Shown one piece after another: positions 43,730 through 52,810 of a stretch of 64,000 nucleotides of DNA (positions are counted from its first letter, which is position 1; each line of letters begins with the position of its first letter). Origin of the DNA: Helicobacter brantae (GTDB lineage: Bacteria > Campylobacterota > Campylobacteria > Campylobacterales > Helicobacteraceae); contig NZ_NXLV01000003.1 of the NCBI RefSeq assembly GCF_003364205.1, positions 84,695 to 148,694 on the forward strand. The letters run 5' to 3'. The notes below the pieces were generated by a model, which was not told where the DNA came from, did no database searches, and saw only the letters and a program-made list of their open reading frames with translations. A program made the position numbers and the translations under genes.

Positions 43730-45286
43730 ATGAATTACAGACTGCTTATCTTTATTTTTTGTGGTCTTTTTGGACTTGCTTTAAGTCTGCCCTCTTTTAG
43801 CAATATCTCAGGTCCAAGAGTAAATCTCGGACTTGATTTGCAAGGGGGATTGACAATGCTTTTAGATGTCAAAACTTCAGAAGCTATCAAATCCAAATAC
43901 AACTCTCTTGCTACCACGCTCTCTTATGAGGCAAAAAGCAGAAAACTTCTTATTCGCAATATTACTTTCTCCCAAGACGCACTTAGATTCAAGCTCCTTG
44001 ATAAAGACAAAAAACCTCAAGTTGATGAATTGCTCAAAGAGATAGGGGGATTGAGTGTGAGTAGTGAAAATGGGGAATATTCTGTGAGTTTTACTCCACA
44101 AGAAAAAGAGCAAATCGCCAAAAATGCGATGGAACAAGCTATCGGCACGATTCGTAATCGCTTAGATCTCTTTGGACTAAGTGAGCCAAGTGTTACACGA
44201 CAGGGCAAAGAGAATATCCTAGTGGCTTTACCCGGAATCAAAAACGCTCAAGAAGAGCAAAGAGCTATTGATTTGATTTCAAAATCAGCTCATTTGCAAA
44301 TGATGGCAGTTGATGAAGAGAGGGCGATGAGATCTTCTCAAATGAGCGAGGCTGAAGCCAAAAAATATGGAGATGTGCTTTTGCCTTATGCGATGGGAAA
44401 TGGGGAGAAAATCTTGCTTAAGGCTGTGCCAATTATTGATGGAGAGATGATTACAGATGCAAAGGTAAGCTATGATCAAAACTCTCAACCTGTGGTGGCT
44501 TTCAGTCTTGATTCTAGAGGGGCTAAACTCTTTGGAGATTTTTCAGGTGCAAATATTGGCAAAAGAATGGCAATCGTGCTAGATGGTAAGGTATATTCAG
44601 CCCCTGTAATTAGAGAGAGAATCGGTGGAGGAAGTGGGCAGATTAGTGGAAACTTCACACCTGAAGAAGCAAGTGATTTGGCAATTGCTCTAAGAAGTGG
44701 AGCTCTCTCAGCTCCTGTGGAAGTGATAGAGAAGCGAAGTGTTGGACCAAGTTTGGGAGCTGATAGTATCAAGGCTTCTATGATCGCCCTCTTTAGTGGA
44801 TTTATGCTTGTGCTTGTTTTTATGATTGTTTATTATCATTTTGCAGGGGTGATTGCAGTAGGGGCATTGCTTGTAAATATCTTGCTTATTATTGCGATTA
44901 TGGCTCTCTTTGGGGCGACTCTCACTCTCCCTGGTATGGCAGGAATTGTGCTAACGGTGGGTATGGCAGTTGATGCAAATATCATCATCAATGAGCGTAT
45001 CAGAGAATGCCTATATTCTCAAAAACCTATTGCTCAAGCCATAGAAGAGGGATATAGCAATGCCTCAAGAGCGATTTTTGACTCCAATCTCACCACAATC
45101 ATTGCAGCCATTTTGCTCTATATCTATGGAACAGGAGCGATTAAGGGGTTTGCAATCACTATGGTGATAGGGATTGTGGTTTCTGTGGTAACAGCAATTA
45201 TCGGCACTCAGGGCATTTATCAAGCACTTCTTAAAAGAATTGTAAAATCCAATAATAGAAATTTTTGGTTTGGTATCAAGGGGTAA
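43730..45286 (+). CDS. secD: Protein translocase subunit SecD
   Basis: 518 aa. N-terminal helix, then [20 protein letters not shown] (SecD signature), a periplasmic region with [21 protein letters not shown], and six C-terminal RND-type helices ([25 protein letters not shown]). Uses the proton gradient to pull exported proteins through SecYEG. secF starts two bases after its stop. Confidence 0.96.
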   Translation: MNYRLLIFIFCGLFGLALSLPSFSNISGPRVNLGLDLQGGLTMLLDVKTSEAIKSKYNSLATTLSYEAKSRKLLIRNITFSQDALRFKLLDKDKKPQVDELLKEIGGLSVSSENGEYSVSFTPQEKEQIAKNAMEQAIGTIRNRLDLFGLSEPSVTRQGKENILVALPGIKNAQEEQRAIDLISKSAHLQMMAVDEERAMRSSQMSEAEAKKYGDVLLPYAMGNGEKILLKAVPIIDGEMITDAKVSYDQNSQPVVAFSLDSRGAKLFGDFSGANIGKRMAIVLDGKVYSAPVIRERIGGGSGQISGNFTPEEASDLAIALRSGALSAPVEVIEKRSVGPSLGADSIKASMIALFSGFMLVLVFMIVYYHFAGVIAVGALLVNILLIIAIMALFGATLTLPGMAGIVLTVGMAVDANIIINERIRECLYSQKPIAQAIEEGYSNASRAIFDSNLTTIIAAILLYIYGTGAIKGFAITMVIGIVVSVVTAIIGTQGIYQALLKRIVKSNNRNFWFGIKG

Positions 45287-45288
45287 AT

Positions 45289-46260
45289 ATGGAGCTTATA
45301 AAAAACAATCGCATTTTTGATTTTGTCAAATACAATCGTTATAGCTTTTTTATCTCTTTGGCTCTTATCATTGTCTCTTTGGGCTTGATTTTTGGCAAAG
45401 GCTTTAGCTATGGAGTGGATTTTGCAGGGGGGACTTTGGTGCAGATTCAATACAAACAAAACGCTCCAATTCAAGAGATTAGAAAGCTTTTGGAGAGCAA
45501 AGAGGATTTTAGGGGAAGTCAAGTGAGTGAATTTGGCTCAAAAGAAGAGATTCTTATCAAAATCCCCTACTCCCCCAATCTCACAGCTTCCAAACTCAAT
45601 GATGAAGTTAAGGCTGTGCTAGAGCCTAGTGGCGAGTTTGAAATCCGAAGAGTGGATTTGGTGGGACCAAAGGTAGGAAAAGAGCTCAAAGAGAAAGGAA
45701 TCACAGCCCTTGCTTTGGCACTTTTGGCGATTTTAGCTTATGTGTCTTATCGTTATGAGTGGAAATTTGCCCTCTCAGCTGTGCTTGCACTTTTTCACGA
45801 TGTGCTTATCAGCTCAGCGTGTATTATCCTTTTTCATATTGACTTAAACCTTGAAGTCATCGCTGCCCTTTTAACAATCATTGGATATTCAATCAATGAT
45901 ACCATTATCATCTTTGATCGCATTAGGGAGCAGATTTTAGAAGGAAAGGCAAAGAATTTGAGTGAGGTGATTAATGATGGACTCTCTTCAACTCTCTCAA
46001 GAACACTTCTTACCTCTCTTACGGTTTTGTTTGTGGTTTTAACTCTTTATCTTTTTGGTGGAGAGATTATCGTTGGTTTTTCTTTGCCAATGCTTGTAGG
46101 CGTGATTGCAGGGACTTATAGCTCTATGTTTTTGGCTCCCTCTTTGATCATCCTCTTTGGATTCAATCTTGAAAAATACAGAGCCAAACTCTTAGAGAAG
46201 CAAAAGAGAGAAAAAGAGCGAGAAAAAATGCGTGAAATGTATCAAAACGGACAAGTTTAA
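45289..46260 (+). CDS. secF: Protein translocase subunit SecF
   Basis: 323 aa from ATG 45289; an earlier in-frame start at 45265 lies in secD and is unlikely. GKGFSYGVDFAGGTLVQIQ, RRVDLVGPKVGKELKEKG and ALLTIIGYSINDTIIIFDRIRE are SecF landmarks. The C-terminal tail is basic and charged (KQKREKEREKMRE). Forms SecDF-YajC with the two genes before it. Confidence 0.95.
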   Translation: MELIKNNRIFDFVKYNRYSFFISLALIIVSLGLIFGKGFSYGVDFAGGTLVQIQYKQNAPIQEIRKLLESKEDFRGSQVSEFGSKEEILIKIPYSPNLTASKLNDEVKAVLEPSGEFEIRRVDLVGPKVGKELKEKGITALALALLAILAYVSYRYEWKFALSAVLALFHDVLISSACIILFHIDLNLEVIAALLTIIGYSINDTIIIFDRIREQILEGKAKNLSEVINDGLSSTLSRTLLTSLTVLFVVLTLYLFGGEIIVGFSLPMLVGVIAGTYSSMFLAPSLIILFGFNLEKYRAKLLEKQKREKEREKMREMYQNGQV

Positions 46261-46272
46261 AAAGGAGTAAAA

Positions 46273-46614
46273 ATGGATTGGGGACGAGTGTTTTTCATAT
46301 TTTTTAGTTTGATGAGTTTGACTTCGATTATTGGCTATCTCTATGATCCTAGTCTTGTAATGCTTTTTGTAGCAGCAGCAGTAAATTTCATCTCTACAAC
46401 GCTAAAGATTGGAGTAAAAAACTTACTTTCTTCTGAAATGTTGGCAAGTTCTTTGGTGGTGGATTTGCACCTTATTCCTGCATTTTTGTTTCTTCAACTC
46501 TCAAACAATGCAAAAATGGCAAACGCCTTAGCAATCGGAGCTTTGGCAGCAAGTGTGTTTTCTGTGGCATTGATGTTGATTGAGTGTGCCAAAAGCAAAG
46601 ATAGTGATTATTAA
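46273..46614 (+). CDS. Small membrane protein, DUF6394-like
   Basis: 113 aa with three to four hydrophobic segments (about 5-25, 28-48, 62-78 and 85-105) and the phrase FISTTLKIGVKNLLSSEMLASSLVVDLHLIPAF. The gene occupies the secF-leuS slot as HP1548 does in H. pylori. I believe this family is limited largely to Campylobacterota. Ribosome site AAAGGAG. Function unknown; its place next to secDF may be coincidental. Confidence 0.75.
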   Translation: MDWGRVFFIFFSLMSLTSIIGYLYDPSLVMLFVAAAVNFISTTLKIGVKNLLSSEMLASSLVVDLHLIPAFLFLQLSNNAKMANALAIGALAASVFSVALMLIECAKSKDSDY

Positions 46615-46623
46615 GGAGGGGAG

Positions 46624-49038
46624 ATGAGAGATTATAATCCCAAAGAGATAGAGAGCAAATGGCAAAAAACTTGGCTAGAGCAGGGAGATTTTGAGCCAAA
46701 AGAAGACACATCACTTCCCAAAAAATATATCCTCTCAATGTTTCCCTATCCTAGTGGCTCTATCCATATGGGGCATGTGAGAAATTATTGCATTGGCGAT
46801 GCACTTGCAAGATATTATCGCAAAAATGGATTTAATGTCTTACACCCCATTGGCTGGGACGCTTTTGGAATGCCTGCAGAAAATGCCGCTATCAAGCACA
46901 AACTCCACCCCAAAGATTGGACTTACTCAAATATTGATAATATGAAAAAAGAGCTAATGAGTTTGGGGCTTTCTTTCTCTCAAGAAAGAGAGTTGGCAAC
47001 TTGTGATGAAGACTATACACATTGGGAGCAAAAGATATTTATTGATTTGTGGAAAGCAGGATATGTCTATCGCAAAAAAGCCTATCTGAATTGGTGTCCC
47101 AATGACAAAACCGTTTTAGCAAATGAGCAAGTGATTGAGGGGAAATGCTGGAGATGTGATACACAAGTAGTGCAAAAAGAAATGGAGCAATACTATATCA
47201 AAATCACTTCTTTTGCCCAAGAGCTTTTAGATGATTTGAATCTTTTAGAGGGCAAGTGGCCTAACCAAGTAATACAAATGCAAAGAAATTGGATTGGCAA
47301 ATCAAGTGGATTGGAGTTTGAGCTAAATCTTAAAGAGAGAGTAGGAGAGATTGAGAAGATAAAAGTCTTTACTACAAGAGCTGATACGATTTTTGGTGTA
47401 ACTTATTGTGCTTTAGCACCTGAACATCAACTTGTCCAAGAGCTTTTTGCCACTCTCTCAAAAGAAAGTCAAGACAAAATCAAAGAAATGCAAAACACCA
47501 CAGCCCTTGATCGCTCAATAGCTCCTAAAAGTGGTGTGCCTTTGGGAGTGAGTGTGATTCACCCTCTAAGTGGAGAGGAAATCCCACTTTGGGTGGCAAA
47601 CTTTGTCTTGGCTGATTATGGTTGTGGAGCTGTAATGGGAGTCCCTGCTCACGATGAGCGAGATTATGAGTTTGCAAAAGTTTGTGGTTTGGGGGTTAAG
47701 AGAGTGATTGAGGGGGGAGAGCTTCCTTATGTGGGAGAAGGTAAGCTTATAGAGAGCCAAGAATTTAGTGGGCTAGATAATCTTGAGGCAAAGAAGCAAA
47801 TCATCGCTCTTTTTGAAGAGAGAAAGCTAGGAGAAGAGGTAACAAACTATCGCCTCAAAGATTGGGGAATCTCTCGCCAACGCTATTGGGGGACACCGAT
47901 TCCTTTGGTGCATTGCAAAGAGTGTGGCACATTGCCTGAAGAGAGATTACCTGTTTTGCTTCCTTATGATGTAAGCATTGATGGAGAGGGCAATCCTCTT
48001 GAAAAACACCCTTCTTGGAAGCACTGCACTTGTCCAAAATGTGGAAAAGAAGCATTGAGAGAAACTGATACGATGGATACCTTTATGGAATCAAGTTGGT
48101 ATTTTTTGCGTTATGTGACTCCCAAAATCTTGCGAGAGCAAAAAGCCCTAGATGAGGGAGCAATGAAGTATTGGCTCAATGTTGATGAATATATTGGAGG
48201 GATAGAGCACGCTATTTTGCACCTCCTTTATGCAAGATTTTTCACAAAAGTCCTCAAAAAACTAGGTTATGTAGAGATTAGTGAGCCATTTGAAAATCTT
48301 CTTACTCAAGGAATGGTGCTAAAAAATGGAGCTAAGATGAGCAAGAGCAAGGGCAATGTAGTTGATCCAAACTCTATCATCTCAAAGTATGGAGCTGATA
48401 GTGCAAGACTTTTTATCCTCTTTGCTGCCCCTCCTACAAAAGAGCTAGAGTGGAATGATGACGCCCTAGAGGGGGCTTATCGCTTCATCAAACGCCTTTG
48501 GGATAGAAGCAAAAATGCTACCCCTTGCCAAAGTCTCCCCCAAGTGGATACTTCAGCACTCAGCAAAGAGAGCAAATTTGCTAGAAAAAAAGTCTATGAA
48601 GCCCTCAAAAAAAGTGAAGAGATTTTTAGCAAAAAAATCAGTGGCTATCCTTTCAATACTCTTATTAGCTCTTGTATGGAAGCCCTCAATGCCCTAAGTG
48701 ATCAAGATAACCCACAGGTATGGACTGAGGGGTATTTTATCCTCCTCAATCTCTTAGAGCCTATTATCCCCCATACAAGCTATGAGCTCTCTAGTGAGCT
48801 TTTCTCACTCAAAAATCTCACTCCTCTAAAAATCGATGAAACTGCACTTCAAAGCGAGAGTTTAGTGATTGTGGTGAGTGTCAATGGCAAAAAAAGAGCA
48901 GATATTGAGATTGAATGTAATGCAAGCAAAGAAGAGATTCTCTCACTAGCCAAAGAGAGCGTAAGCAAATGGTTAGAGGGAGAGATACTCAAAGAAATTT
49001 ATGTGCCAAACAAGTTGGTTAATTTTGTTTTGAAATGA
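46624..49038 (+). CDS. leuS: Leucyl-tRNA synthetase
   Basis: Class I synthetase of 804 aa. HIGH box [19 protein letters not shown] near residue 40, zinc-binding CPND and CWRCDTQVV, the CP1 editing domain with [19 protein letters not shown] and [13 protein letters not shown], and KMSKS in [14 protein letters not shown]. The C-terminus ends in the usual anticodon and tRNA-binding part ([12 protein letters not shown]). Overlaps lptE by ATGA. Confidence 0.96.
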   Translation: MRDYNPKEIESKWQKTWLEQGDFEPKEDTSLPKKYILSMFPYPSGSIHMGHVRNYCIGDALARYYRKNGFNVLHPIGWDAFGMPAENAAIKHKLHPKDWTYSNIDNMKKELMSLGLSFSQERELATCDEDYTHWEQKIFIDLWKAGYVYRKKAYLNWCPNDKTVLANEQVIEGKCWRCDTQVVQKEMEQYYIKITSFAQELLDDLNLLEGKWPNQVIQMQRNWIGKSSGLEFELNLKERVGEIEKIKVFTTRADTIFGVTYCALAPEHQLVQELFATLSKESQDKIKEMQNTTALDRSIAPKSGVPLGVSVIHPLSGEEIPLWVANFVLADYGCGAVMGVPAHDERDYEFAKVCGLGVKRVIEGGELPYVGEGKLIESQEFSGLDNLEAKKQIIALFEERKLGEEVTNYRLKDWGISRQRYWGTPIPLVHCKECGTLPEERLPVLLPYDVSIDGEGNPLEKHPSWKHCTCPKCGKEALRETDTMDTFMESSWYFLRYVTPKILREQKALDEGAMKYWLNVDEYIGGIEHAILHLLYARFFTKVLKKLGYVEISEPFENLLTQGMVLKNGAKMSKSKGNVVDPNSIISKYGADSARLFILFAAPPTKELEWNDDALEGAYRFIKRLWDRSKNATPCQSLPQVDTSALSKESKFARKKVYEALKKSEEIFSKKISGYPFNTLISSCMEALNALSDQDNPQVWTEGYFILLNLLEPIIPHTSYELSSELFSLKNLTPLKIDETALQSESLVIVVSVNGKKRADIEIECNASKEEILSLAKESVSKWLEGEILKEIYVPNKLVNFVLK

Positions 49039-49559
49039 GAATTTTAGGGATTGTTTTATCGCTTTTATTAGTGGGGTGTGGCTATCGCCCCCTTGCTCAT
49101 TATGCTAGAGGAATCTTTGGAAAAAGCGTATATGTCGAAGTGAGTGTCAATCCTGAATTTCCCAAAGCAGGGGTTGCAGCCAAAGATATACTCAACAAAG
49201 CTTTTCTTTCAAGATTTCATCTTGATGTTGAGCCTAAAGAGAGTGCAGAGAGCAGAATTATCCTCAAACTCTCCTCTATCAGCTTCTCCTCTCTAGCTCA
49301 AGACAATGAAGGTTTTACAAGCCACTATCGTGCAAGTGTTGATGTAAATTTCTCTTATACAAGCATTTATGGAGAATCTTATGACATTACGACAAATGGG
49401 ACAGGGGATTATGCTTCCACAGGAAATATGACTTCTATTGCGATTGAAAAAGCCCAACTTGATGCAATCACCACAGCGATTGAACAAGCCATTAACTCTT
49501 TTGTCTCTAAAACTTTCTATCAAGGGATTACCCACCTCAAACAAAAAGAGATTAAATGA
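49035..49559 (+). CDS. lptE: LPS assembly lipoprotein LptE-like
   Basis: 174 aa. Lipoprotein signal with lipobox [11 protein letters not shown] (Cys about 15), the CGYRP start being common in LptE. The mature part has [18 protein letters not shown], the LptE-like ...[10 protein letters not shown]... and paired strands [15 protein letters not shown]. LptE plugs the LptD barrel for LPS export. The same lipoprotein follows leuS in H. pylori (HP1546). Overlaps leuS and folC by 4 bases each. Confidence 0.8.
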   Translation: MRILGIVLSLLLVGCGYRPLAHYARGIFGKSVYVEVSVNPEFPKAGVAAKDILNKAFLSRFHLDVEPKESAESRIILKLSSISFSSLAQDNEGFTSHYRASVDVNFSYTSIYGESYDITTNGTGDYASTGNMTSIAIEKAQLDAITTAIEQAINSFVSKTFYQGITHLKQKEIK

Positions 49560-50659
49560 AAACACTAGAGGAATTTTTGGAGCAAAAAGGGGCAGAATAC
49601 GCTCCCTTTGATCCAAGTAGAGTAGTGAGGATTTACTCACACTTCAAGCTTGATTTTCTCTCCACATTTTCTCCCAAAGTCATTCATATCGTTGGCACAA
49701 ATGGCAAGGGAAGCACAGGCAGAATGATTGCAAGAGGGCTAAAAAATGTCTTGCACTTCACTTCCCCTCATCTACTCTCACTCAATGAGAGGTTTTATCT
49801 CAATGGAGAGCTTATCTCTATGCAAACCCTAGAGCAATCTCATCAAATCCTCATACAAAAACCCTATATGCAAGAGGCAAGTTATTTTGAGTATCTTACT
49901 TTTTTGTGCTTGTTTTTGGCAAAAGATTTGGAGTATTTGGTGCTAGAGGCTGGGCTTGGAGGAGAGTTTGATAGCACTAATGCAATAGAAGCTAAGATTT
50001 CAGTTTTTACTCAAATCGGACTAGATCATTGTGAGATTTTGGGGGAGAGCATAGAAGAGATTGCCACAACCAAACTCAACTCTATGGGAAAGTTAGCATT
50101 TTTGGGGATTCAAAGCTATAAAGAAGTCTTGCCTATCGCTACAGAGATTGCACAGAAGAGAGGGGCTGAGCTTAGGGTTTGCTCCTCTCTTCTATCCCCT
50201 CCTTTTGATATGCCACTTTTTTTGCTCCAAAACCTCACTTTAGCCTCTAAAGTGCTAGATTATTTGGGTGTGAGCTATGAGCTAGAGCATATTGCAAGGC
50301 TTGATTTAAGTGGTAGAGCTCAAAAATACACCCCAAATATCACACTTGATGTCGGACACAATCCTGATGGGGCAAAAGCAATTTGCCAAGAGTATAAAAA
50401 CAAAAAAATCACTCTAGTGTATAATGCCTACAAGCAAAAAGATATTTCTCAAGTTTTAGAGATTTTACGCCCTGTGATTAAAGAGGTGCAAATCATTGCA
50501 GTCAATGAGAGCAGGATAGTGGAGAGAGAGAGATTAGAGGAGATTTTGAGGACTCTGGCTTTGCCTTATAGAGATTTTGAGGGGATTGAGAGTGGGGAGG
50601 AATACCTTGTATTTGGCTCTTTTTCTGTGGTAAGGACATTTTTGGAGAGAGAAAAATGA
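49556..50659 (+). CDS. folC: Folylpolyglutamate/dihydrofolate synthase
   Basis: 367 aa Mur-ligase-type enzyme. P-loop HIVGTNGKGSTGRMIARGL, then HFTSPHLLSLNERFYLNGE, LEAGLGGEFDSTNAI and LDVGHNPDGAKAICQEY. Adds glutamates to folate. Smaller than E. coli FolC (about 420 aa), as in other Campylobacterota. Overlaps csd2 by ATGA. Confidence 0.92.
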   Translation: MKTLEEFLEQKGAEYAPFDPSRVVRIYSHFKLDFLSTFSPKVIHIVGTNGKGSTGRMIARGLKNVLHFTSPHLLSLNERFYLNGELISMQTLEQSHQILIQKPYMQEASYFEYLTFLCLFLAKDLEYLVLEAGLGGEFDSTNAIEAKISVFTQIGLDHCEILGESIEEIATTKLNSMGKLAFLGIQSYKEVLPIATEIAQKRGAELRVCSSLLSPPFDMPLFLLQNLTLASKVLDYLGVSYELEHIARLDLSGRAQKYTPNITLDVGHNPDGAKAICQEYKNKKITLVYNAYKQKDISQVLEILRPVIKEVQIIAVNESRIVERERLEEILRTLALPYRDFEGIESGEEYLVFGSFSVVRTFLEREK

Positions 50660-51567
50660 AAGATAGAATCTATGTGAGTATCGTAGATGAAGAAGGCTCA
50701 AAGCAATTCAATCTCCACAAAGTTGCCAAAAAGATTTTTATCTATACGCTTTTGGTGGTGTTTGTCCTGATTGTGAGTGGATTTTTTCTGATGACATATT
50801 TGATGAAGCAGGTTCAAGAGATTAGTGCAGAAAAAGAGAAAATCACACAAAACTACAAAAACACCTTTTATCAAAACCAAAATCTCAAAAGTCAAATTGA
50901 TGAACGCTCTTTGGAACTCATCAAAGTAAGCAAAAGAGTAGATGACTTAGAAGATATTGTCTCTCTTTCTAAAAATATTGATGAGCCTTTTGATGAAAGC
51001 AATGTTGAGCTAGTTTTTAGCCCTGCTCAAAAAAACCTTTTGCTTCAAATTATCCCCAATGGCAATCCTATTGAAGGAAATGCTAAAATCGCTTCAGTCA
51101 AATTGCGTCCCCACCCTTCCAAAGGCACTTATGGAGTGGATAGTGGGATTGATTATATTACACCTCTAAAAACCCCAATATACGCCACAGCTGATGGGAT
51201 TGTAGATCTCTCAAGGCTTGGGACAAAGGGATATGGAAAATTCATCAAACTCACTCACGCCTATGGATTTAGCTCAATGTATGCCCACCTCTCTGAAGTG
51301 CTAGTGAAAAAGGGAGATTTTGTGCAAAAAGGGCAGTTGATTGGGTATAGTGGAAACACAGGCAATAGCAATGGAGCAAGGTTGTATTATGAGATAAGAT
51401 TTTTGGGGGGATATCAAAACGCATTGGATTATATCCAATGGGGACAAGAGAATTTTGATAGTATTTTTAGCAAACAAACTCATGTGAGATGGAAGAGATT
51501 GCTTTGGGCTCTTGATGACTTAAAACAGCTTCAAAATCATCGCAATACTCCACAAGAGGGGGCATAA
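50656..51567 (+). CDS. csd2: Cell-shape M23-like protein Csd2 (degenerate catalytic site)
   Basis: 303 aa: N-terminal membrane helix (about 28-50), coiled coil (55-105), then a LytM domain. In active M23 enzymes zinc is held by H-x(n)-D and HxH. Here HAGVD is replaced by DSGID and GPHLHYE by NGARLYYE, so the first His and the HxH pair are lost while YAHL remains. H. pylori Csd2 is likewise inactive and pairs with Csd1. Its stop overlaps csd1 (TAATG). Confidence 0.87.
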   Translation: MKDRIYVSIVDEEGSKQFNLHKVAKKIFIYTLLVVFVLIVSGFFLMTYLMKQVQEISAEKEKITQNYKNTFYQNQNLKSQIDERSLELIKVSKRVDDLEDIVSLSKNIDEPFDESNVELVFSPAQKNLLLQIIPNGNPIEGNAKIASVKLRPHPSKGTYGVDSGIDYITPLKTPIYATADGIVDLSRLGTKGYGKFIKLTHAYGFSSMYAHLSEVLVKKGDFVQKGQLIGYSGNTGNSNGARLYYEIRFLGGYQNALDYIQWGQENFDSIFSKQTHVRWKRLLWALDDLKQLQNHRNTPQEGA

Positions 51568-52520
51568 TGTTTAGTAATCGCCTTGTTTTGATGATCACAG
51601 ATTCTAAGGGAAGCAGGATTTTAAATATCAATGCCTTTTTTAAGCGAATCGCATTCTATATCGTGGTTTTTATCCTAACTCTTATTTTTTTCTCTATAAT
51701 TTCTATTAGTGTTTTTAGACACGAGCTTGAATACATTGCCAAAAACAACAATACTCTTTTGAGTGAGTATCAAAAGCTCCTAGATAAAAATTCAGCCCTC
51801 AATGATAAGATTGATCAAAGAGTGGAAGAATTGGCGTTGGTGGGAGATAGGGTAGAGCATTTGGAGGATTTGGTGGGACTTCCTTTAGATGGAGTTCCCT
51901 CAGATACTGATGAGTATGAAAAAGTCAATTATGGGCTTCAAGATAGGTTGGAGGTAGCTTCTTTGGCAGGAGTGCAGAAAGCTTTTGTAATGAAGTTTAT
52001 CCCCAATGGTTATCCAATGGATTATTATAGAAGGATTTCAGATACCTTTGGATATCGCATTCACCCTATTTTGCAAAGAAAGCACTTGCACGCAGGAGTG
52101 GATTTTAGTGCAGAAATTGGCACACCCATTTATGCCACAGCTGATGGTGTGGTAGAATTTGCAAGAAAAGACTATAATGGAGGTTATGGCAATCTTATCA
52201 AGATTGATCACTCTTTTGGATTCAAGACTTATTATGCACATTTGAATGATTTGCTTGTCAAAAGGGGCGATTTTGTCAAAAAAGGACAGATAATTGCTTA
52301 TAGTGGTAACTCAGGGATTAGCACAGGTCCTCACTTGCATTATGAGATAAGGTTTTTGGGAGCTTATATTGATCCTCAAATCTTTATAGAATGGAATATG
52401 CGAGATTTTGATTTAATTTTTACAAAGGAGATAAATATACCATGGCAGTCTTTGCTAGCAACGATAAACAATCTGATGGAACAAATGGAGCTACCATCAT
52501 CTCAAGTGGCACAAAAATAA
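51567..52520 (+). CDS. csd1: Cell-shape D,D-endopeptidase Csd1 (M23 family)
   Basis: 317 aa with the same layout as csd2: membrane helix (about 30-52), coiled coil (55-105) and a LytM domain. All zinc and catalytic motifs are present: RIHPILQRKHLHAGVDFSAEIGTP, YYAHLND and STGPHLHYEIRF. It trims peptidoglycan tetra-pentapeptide crosslinks to give helical curvature. The 3' end overlaps ccmA by 79 bases, as in H. pylori. Confidence 0.93.
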   Translation: MFSNRLVLMITDSKGSRILNINAFFKRIAFYIVVFILTLIFFSIISISVFRHELEYIAKNNNTLLSEYQKLLDKNSALNDKIDQRVEELALVGDRVEHLEDLVGLPLDGVPSDTDEYEKVNYGLQDRLEVASLAGVQKAFVMKFIPNGYPMDYYRRISDTFGYRIHPILQRKHLHAGVDFSAEIGTPIYATADGVVEFARKDYNGGYGNLIKIDHSFGFKTYYAHLNDLLVKRGDFVKKGQIIAYSGNSGISTGPHLHYEIRFLGAYIDPQIFIEWNMRDFDLIFTKEINIPWQSLLATINNLMEQMELPSSQVAQK

Positions 52521-52810
52521 AGGGTGAGATCAACACTCAATGTCATCTTCATATCGATGGAGATTTTGAGGGGACAATCCACTCAAACAACACGGTAAAT
52601 ATTGGTAAAAATGGCGTTGTCAATGGCGAAGTCTTTTCAGAAAAACTCATCGTAAGTGGGAAACTTTTTGGGAATGTCAAATCCAAAATTGTTGAGATTA
52701 TGCCTTATGGAAAAATCGATGGAAAAGTCAGTAGCCACGAGCTTGTGATAGAGAGAAAAGGGATTCTTACAGGAGAGAGTATTGTAGAGGATGGAGAGAA
52801 TTTAGATTGA
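52442..52810 (+). CDS. ccmA: Bactofilin CcmA
   Basis: 122 aa beta-helical bactofilin: TIISSGTKIKGEINTQCHLHIDGDFEGTIHS, then NGVVNGEVFSEKLIVSGKLFGNVKS, with Gly spaced every turn. Polymerises on the inner membrane and organises Csd proteins for cell curvature. The ATG lies inside csd1 with AAAGGAG upstream. Overlaps mfd by 4 bases. Confidence 0.94.
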   Translation: MAVFASNDKQSDGTNGATIISSGTKIKGEINTQCHLHIDGDFEGTIHSNNTVNIGKNGVVNGEVFSEKLIVSGKLFGNVKSKIVEIMPYGKIDGKVSSHELVIERKGILTGESIVEDGENLD

